NCBI GenBank assembly: GCA_945877755.1
Contig: CAMCSP010000003.1
Coordinates: forward strand, 1 to 35,947
Length of the DNA stretch: 35,947 nucleotides
Origin: Rickettsia typhi
GTDB taxonomy: Bacteria > Pseudomonadota > Alphaproteobacteria > Rickettsiales > JABSSG01
Reading direction: 5' to 3'
Below are positions 32,330 to 35,947 of this stretch, piece by piece. The position numbers and the translations under genes were made by a program. The stretch's first letter is position 1. Every line of letters begins with the position of its first letter. The notes under the pieces are model-generated. The model was not told where the DNA came from, searched no databases, and saw only the letters and a program-made list of their open reading frames with translations.

Positions 32330-33489
32330 AATTTTTTATAATTAGGGGCAGAGGATAAAATAATCCAGCCAAAAATTGCTGATATCAATGAGCCAGAAAT
32401 AACTCCAATTTTTGCTTGTTCTTGCATTAGTGAGTCACTAAAAGCTAACATATTGATGAATAGGCTCATGGTAAAACCTACTCCCGCAATGATTGAAACC
32501 CCATAAATTTGTCTCCAATTAGTGCCTTTTGGCAAATTAGCCAAGCCAGATTTTATAATTAGCCAACTGGCACCAAATATACCAATTTGCTTGCCAATAA
32601 ATAAACCAAGCGCTGTTCCTAATAGTAATGGTTCCATAATCATCCCTAAATTAATATTGCCAAAATTTATTCCAGCAGTGGTAAATGCAAACACGGGTAA
32701 TATAAGAAAATTTACCCATGGATGTAGAAAGTGGATGAAGTTTTTAAGTGGTGAGTGAGGCTTATTTTTTTGATCATAAAGTGGTATTGCCATTCCAACT
32801 ATAACTCCACCGATAGTGGTATGAATACCGCTTTGATAAAGCGCAAGACATAATACTGCTCCTGTCGCTATGTAAGCATATATTGATATAATACGTATTC
32901 GATTGAGTATATATAATGCTGCTATTGCTGAGATTACTATTGATAGAGGCAAAATAGATAACTTTCCAGCATAAAAAAGAGCAATTATAAGTATTGCCCC
33001 TAAGTCATCAAATATTGCAATAGCCAGAAGAAAAATTTTAAGTGTAGATGGTACACGCTTTTTTACTAACAGTAGTATACATATGGCGAATGCTATGTCT
33101 GTGGCAGAAGGAATTGCCCAACCATTCCAATGTTGGGGGGTATCATAATTAATAAGCAAAAAAACTATTGCTGGCACAATCATGCCACCTATTGCTGCTA
33201 GTAGTGGTAGTAGAATCTGTTTCTTATTTGATAGTGAGCCTTCAAGCATTTCACACTTTAGCTCCATGCCCACAAGTAGGAAGAAGAATATCATTAGAAC
33301 ATCTTTCACCAATTGCCTAAGTGGTTCAATTATGCTTTGTTCTCCAAAGCTTATTTCTATAGGCATATTAACGAAATAAAAATACCATTGTGCTGTTGGA
33401 AAATTGGCTAGAATTATTGCAAGAAGAGCAGCTGATATCATAATAATTCCACTGCTAATTTCAGACTTAAAGAACCTAGCTATGTTCAT
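32326..33489 (-). CDS. nhaA: Na+/H+ antiporter NhaA
   Basis: NhaA exchanges cytoplasmic sodium for external protons across the inner membrane and controls pH and sodium. The protein is almost entirely membrane-spanning (about eleven to twelve segments). It has the unwound-helix region IPSATDIAFAICILLLV and the ion-binding aspartate pair in AIFDDLGAILIIALFY. VGMELKCEMLEGSL and GVSIIAGVGFTMSLFINMLAF near the end are further family markers. At 387 aa it is complete. Its ATG overlaps the coaX stop codon as ATGA, making it the last gene of MFS-coaX-nhaA. The cotranscription with coaX is not a known functional pairing. Confidence 0.96.
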   Translation of the reverse strand: MNIARFFKSEISSGIIMISAALLAIILANFPTAQWYFYFVNMPIEISFGEQSIIEPLRQLVKDVLMIFFFLLVGMELKCEMLEGSLSNKKQILLPLLAAIGGMIVPAIVFLLINYDTPQHWNGWAIPSATDIAFAICILLLVKKRVPSTLKIFLLAIAIFDDLGAILIIALFYAGKLSILPLSIVISAIAALYILNRIRIISIYAYIATGAVLCLALYQSGIHTTIGGVIVGMAIPLYDQKNKPHSPLKNFIHFLHPWVNFLILPVFAFTTAGINFGNINLGMIMEPLLLGTALGLFIGKQIGIFGASWLIIKSGLANLPKGTNWRQIYGVSIIAGVGFTMSLFINMLAFSDSLMQEQAKIGVISGSLISAIFGWIILSSAPNYKKF

Positions 33490-34265
33490 AAATTATTCAT
33501 TTTTTCTATTATGACTAAACCATTTAGAATTAAGTCTGGTTCAATTGTATCAAATAATTTACTATCATTATATAAAGTTGCAAAACCGCCTGTGCCTATG
33601 ATTATAAAGTCATTAGTGTTGCCAAATACTTCTTTAGCAATTTGTTTGCTTAATTCTTTTATTGCTGCCATATGTCCATAGTATATGCCTGATTGAATAG
33701 CATGAGAAGTGCTAGTACCAGTTACTGTAGGTGGTGCGATAATATCAATTGATGAGAGTTTTTCTGCTGCCAGAGATAATGAGTCCGCTTGGGTTTTAAT
33801 ACCGGGCAAGATAACTCCGCTTTTAAATTCACGATCGCTATTTACTGCAGCAATTGTGGTGCATGTTCCTAAATCTGCTATTATAATATTACGTCCGGGT
33901 TTTAAGTTCATTGCAGCAACACATCCTGTTACTATATCTGCGCCTATCTCGTGTGGATTTTTATATTTATTTACAACTAACCCTGTTTTTACACCTAGCT
34001 GAATCATAAAAGGATCGATGTTAAAATATTTTATGCAAGCGCTTCGCACGGAGTAATTTATAGAAGGGACTACAGAACAAATAGATATTTTTTTAATAAA
34101 TGTTGGCTTTATATTTTGTTCTCGAAAATAGCTTTGCAGAAATACCCCAAATTCGTCTGAGCTCCATCCTCGTTTTGTATTAATACGAAAGCGATGAGTA
34201 ATTTCTTCACCATTATGATAACCACCATATATCTGAGTATTACCTATATCAAGACAAAGCATCAT
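33486..34265 (-). CDS. coaX: Type III pantothenate kinase CoaX
   Basis: CoaX phosphorylates pantothenate, the first and usually controlling step of CoA synthesis; unlike CoaA, type III enzymes are not feedback-inhibited by CoA. It has the ASKHA fold with LCLDIGNTQIYGGYH at the N-terminus, ENPHEIGADIVTG-like sequence (NPHEIGADIVTG), IIADLGTCTTIAAV, GVILPGIKTQADSL and GTGGFATL. These are the phosphate-binding and active-site elements. Length (259 aa) is normal. Two ATG codons are adjacent (34265 and 34262), with GGAGA upstream. It overlaps the MFS gene by 17 bases and nhaA by four, so all three are one transcript. It forms a CoA pathway with coaBC in the same window. Confidence 0.96.
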   Translation of the reverse strand: MMLCLDIGNTQIYGGYHNGEEITHRFRINTKRGWSSDEFGVFLQSYFREQNIKPTFIKKISICSVVPSINYSVRSACIKYFNIDPFMIQLGVKTGLVVNKYKNPHEIGADIVTGCVAAMNLKPGRNIIIADLGTCTTIAAVNSDREFKSGVILPGIKTQADSLSLAAEKLSSIDIIAPPTVTGTSTSHAIQSGIYYGHMAAIKELSKQIAKEVFGNTNDFIIIGTGGFATLYNDSKLFDTIEPDLILNGLVIIEKMNNL

Positions 34266-35553
34266 GTTTCTTCTCCATATTTTTTTTATATATATAATAC
34301 ATAATTATAGTAGCTATAGTTAAAGCTCCGGCCGGGAGCATATGGTTTATACCATTCAGCAATTGTAATATTAGAGGAGAAAACCCACCAAATATTGCTA
34401 TACCTAAAGCATAACAAATCATAACTCCACGGCAACGGTTTTCTGGAGTAAATAATTTGTACATGATTACGCTACAACAAGTAGCATTAATACCTAAAAC
34501 TCCACCTAGTAAAATATAAGCCATATATAGCATTATAATATTATAGCCATGTGCACTTAGTAGAATTAGACTAAATGATAGTGGGAAAATAAAGATACAG
34601 GATAGAATATTAACATTCATTATTTTCCTTGCATCGCCAATTTTATCAATAAGTCTACCAGTAAGAAATGAGGTAATTGCGCATGTGAATAGCCCTGCTA
34701 ATCCCATTGAATACGCAGTTTCTTTACTGAATCCCAAGGAAATTAGATAGGGGCTAAGGAATCCTGATATAGTGTATGAGAGCATTCCCAGTAATGATCC
34801 TAAAGTAATGGTTATAATTACTTCTGTCTTGTATTGTTTTACTATTGATATTATACCTGCTTCCTTATTATTATTTTTGGGCATATTTTTTAATAAAGAG
34901 ATAAATTCAGGAGATTCAGATAGTTTACGCCTGATCATTAATCCAACTATAGCTAAGCTGCCCCCTATAAAAAAAGGCAAGCGCCAGGATATACCTGTTT
35001 TGCTAATTAATAATCCCATTCCCATAGCTAACCCGACCCCAAGAGAGCCACCTAGACTGGTAAGCCCAGAAACATTACCAAAATTACGTTTTCCTAAATG
35101 CTCCATTGCAAAAATTTTTCCTCCCATAACTTCACCACTTGCACTAATTGCTTGCAGTATTCTGCATGAGATAAGTAATATTGGTGCTAATATACCTATT
35201 TCTTTGTAATTTGGGAGCAAACTAATTAATAATGAAGGGATGGCCATTAACATTATTGATTGCTTTAACATTGGCAGTCTGCCATATCGATCTCCATACC
35301 AACCCCAGAACCATGCAGACAGTGGACAGATAAGCATAGTAAGGGCAAAGCTTAACATGCCAAATAATAAAGATGTTGAGCTTGAGTTACTTGGAAAAAA
35401 TTCAGGCGAAATGATGTATAATAATACCGCATATAAAGTGTAATCATATAATTCTAAGAAATTTCCAATCGGCACAAAAAACAGTATGTTTGTTTTTTTC
35501 TGTATAGTCTTAAGCTTTAAGAAGCCTGCTTGATTTTCTGGTACTTTTCGCAT
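34249..35553 (-). CDS. MFS transporter, metabolite:H+ symporter (ProP-like) family
   Basis: This 434-aa protein has twelve predicted membrane segments. It resembles the metabolite:H+ symporter branch that includes ProP, KgtP and shikimate permeases; Rickettsiales carry many such paralogues. The N-terminal first helix has GNFLELYDYTLYAVLLYIIS. The loop 2-3 motif appears as WFWGWYGDRYGRLPML, and the fourth-to-fifth region as LLISCRILQAISASGEVMGG. GLTSLGGSLGVGLAMG and the C-domain TGRLIDKIGDARK motif follow. The substrate cannot be read from the sequence. Because it overlaps coaX by 17 bases, uptake of pantothenate or a related precursor is a reasonable hypothesis. The ATG has GAGGG nine bases upstream, and a consensus promoter precedes it. 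Confidence 0.88.
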   Translation of the reverse strand: MRKVPENQAGFLKLKTIQKKTNILFFVPIGNFLELYDYTLYAVLLYIISPEFFPSNSSSTSLLFGMLSFALTMLICPLSAWFWGWYGDRYGRLPMLKQSIMLMAIPSLLISLLPNYKEIGILAPILLISCRILQAISASGEVMGGKIFAMEHLGKRNFGNVSGLTSLGGSLGVGLAMGMGLLISKTGISWRLPFFIGGSLAIVGLMIRRKLSESPEFISLLKNMPKNNNKEAGIISIVKQYKTEVIITITLGSLLGMLSYTISGFLSPYLISLGFSKETAYSMGLAGLFTCAITSFLTGRLIDKIGDARKIMNVNILSCIFIFPLSFSLILLSAHGYNIIMLYMAYILLGGVLGINATCCSVIMYKLFTPENRCRGVMICYALGIAIFGGFSPLILQLLNGINHMLPAGALTIATIIMYYIYKKNMEKKHDALS

Positions 35554-35596
35554 GATAAAGCCCTCTATATAATTAGTTACTTAGCTGATAACTACC

Positions 35597-35627
35597 TAAT
35601 CTATGATTCTAAAAGCTATCATGATTA
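35597..35627 (-). other. Leader hairpin upstream of the MFS-coaX-nhaA operon
   Basis: On the minus strand TAATC-ATGAT and ATCAT-A-GATTA pair as ten base pairs with one bulged A around the loop AGCTTTTAGA. It sits a few bases downstream of the expected transcription start and about 43 bases before the ATG. No T run follows. It may stabilise or regulate the leader; I do not recognise the structure. Confidence 0.4.
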
Positions 35628-35642
35628 TCATCAACCGGACGA

Positions 35643-35671
35643 ATTCTAACCTTAGCAAGAAAGTATGTCAA
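35643..35671 (-). promoter_or_regulatory. Sigma-70 promoter for the MFS-coaX-nhaA operon
   Basis: Minus-strand TTGACA (35671-35666), a 17-base spacer and TAGAAT (35648-35643) lie about 90 bases upstream of the MFS start codon. It is close to consensus and predicts a leader of roughly 80 bases. The remaining sequence up to the transposase (35672-35807) is AT-rich with nothing else I can identify. Confidence 0.75.
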
Positions 35672-35854
35672 GAATTAGAAGTTTAGAAATTGGATGTAGC
35701 TATTATTATAAATACATTGACTTGGAAACTTATATGCTCGCGCAATTAGAAGTAGAATTTATTATTAATATATAAATAAAAGTTATATCAATAACATTAT
35801 TTTACCTGGCTATGCAGTTTACTCCACTAGCTACTACATGTAGTATTGGTTATT

Positions 35855-35947
35855 ATGAATATTAAACCGTCAAATTTGATTGAATTAATGGATATGTTTC
35901 CAACTGAAGAGTCGTGTTTAGAATATTTGAGTCTGGTACGTTGGCCT
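35855..35947 (+). CDS. IS1595/ISXO2-like transposase, N-terminal fragment
   Basis: An ATG at 35855 opens a frame of 31 codons that runs off the window. The peptide begins MNIKPSNLIELMDMFPTEE and continues SCLEYLSLVRWP. This resembles the N-terminus of IS1595-family transposases, where a helix ending in (C/A)xxYLxxxRWP is followed by a zinc ribbon; the zinc ribbon would be just outside. The sequence GGCTATGCAGTTTA at 35808, 47 bases upstream, could be part of the left terminal inverted repeat, but the other end is not available. It is too short for the ORF track. The assignment is from recognition of a short stretch. Confidence 0.65.
   Translation, partial: MNIKPSNLIELMDMFPTEESCLEYLSLVRWP

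Noticed and set aside
34772-35209. 145-aa plus-strand ORF inside the MFS gene
   Set aside because: Antisense to a clear twelve-helix transporter; no family features.

Overview
This is an AT-rich, compact bacterial chromosome segment, probably from the alphaproteobacterial order Rickettsiales or a close obligate-intracellular relative. The evidence is a class I lysyl-tRNA synthetase, a free-standing NDUFS4-type complex I accessory subunit, a ProP/MHS-like MFS permease, a class D beta-lactamase and alphaproteobacterial ftsZ, ffh and alaS types. The organism makes lipid A (lpxB) and keeps an enolase gene, so it is not one of the LPS-less Anaplasmataceae, and it appears metabolically richer than typical Rickettsia species. 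The lineage call is an inference from gene content. No rRNA, CRISPR array or prophage was seen.

Layout: (1) 1-3.8 kb: the 3' end of a class D beta-lactamase abuts, tail to tail, an SbmA/BacA/YddA-type ABC transporter. The transporter lies directly downstream of an FMN riboswitch that has its own consensus promoter; ffh follows. (2) 3.9-8.5 kb: fabD, then an overlapping series ftsZ-pgpA-cinA-coaBC. (3) 8.6-13.4 kb: comM, convergent with the minus-strand series lysS-eno-ftsB. (4) 13.4-20.1 kb: dsbB with a GT4 glycosyltransferase, then xseB, the NDUFS4-like gene, a UvrD/PcrA helicase, rpiB, glyA and nrdR. (5) 20.1-25.8 kb: an SDF-family symporter, tRNA-His, and an accessory segment with an APH(9)-like spectinomycin kinase homologue, an FAD-dependent aromatic-type monooxygenase and an acetoacetate decarboxylase. 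(6) 25.8-32.3 kb: ruvA-ruvB-tsaD and alaS-lpxB. (7) 32.3-35.6 kb: a minus-strand overlapping operon MFS-coaX-nhaA with a consensus promoter and a leader hairpin. (8) The right edge cuts into a transposase that looks like IS1595/ISXO2.

How the parts fit: most genes are core housekeeping functions (secretion, division, lipid and CoA synthesis, translation, repair). CoA metabolism appears twice: coaBC in the division operon, and coaX with a permease and an antiporter. The most interesting element is the flavin-sensing riboswitch in front of a peptide/vitamin-type ABC transporter, which suggests an unrecognised flavin transport system. The second is the tRNA-His-adjacent accessory segment, which carries a resistance-type kinase, two small-molecule enzymes and a potential three-way-junction structure between the tRNA and the kinase gene.
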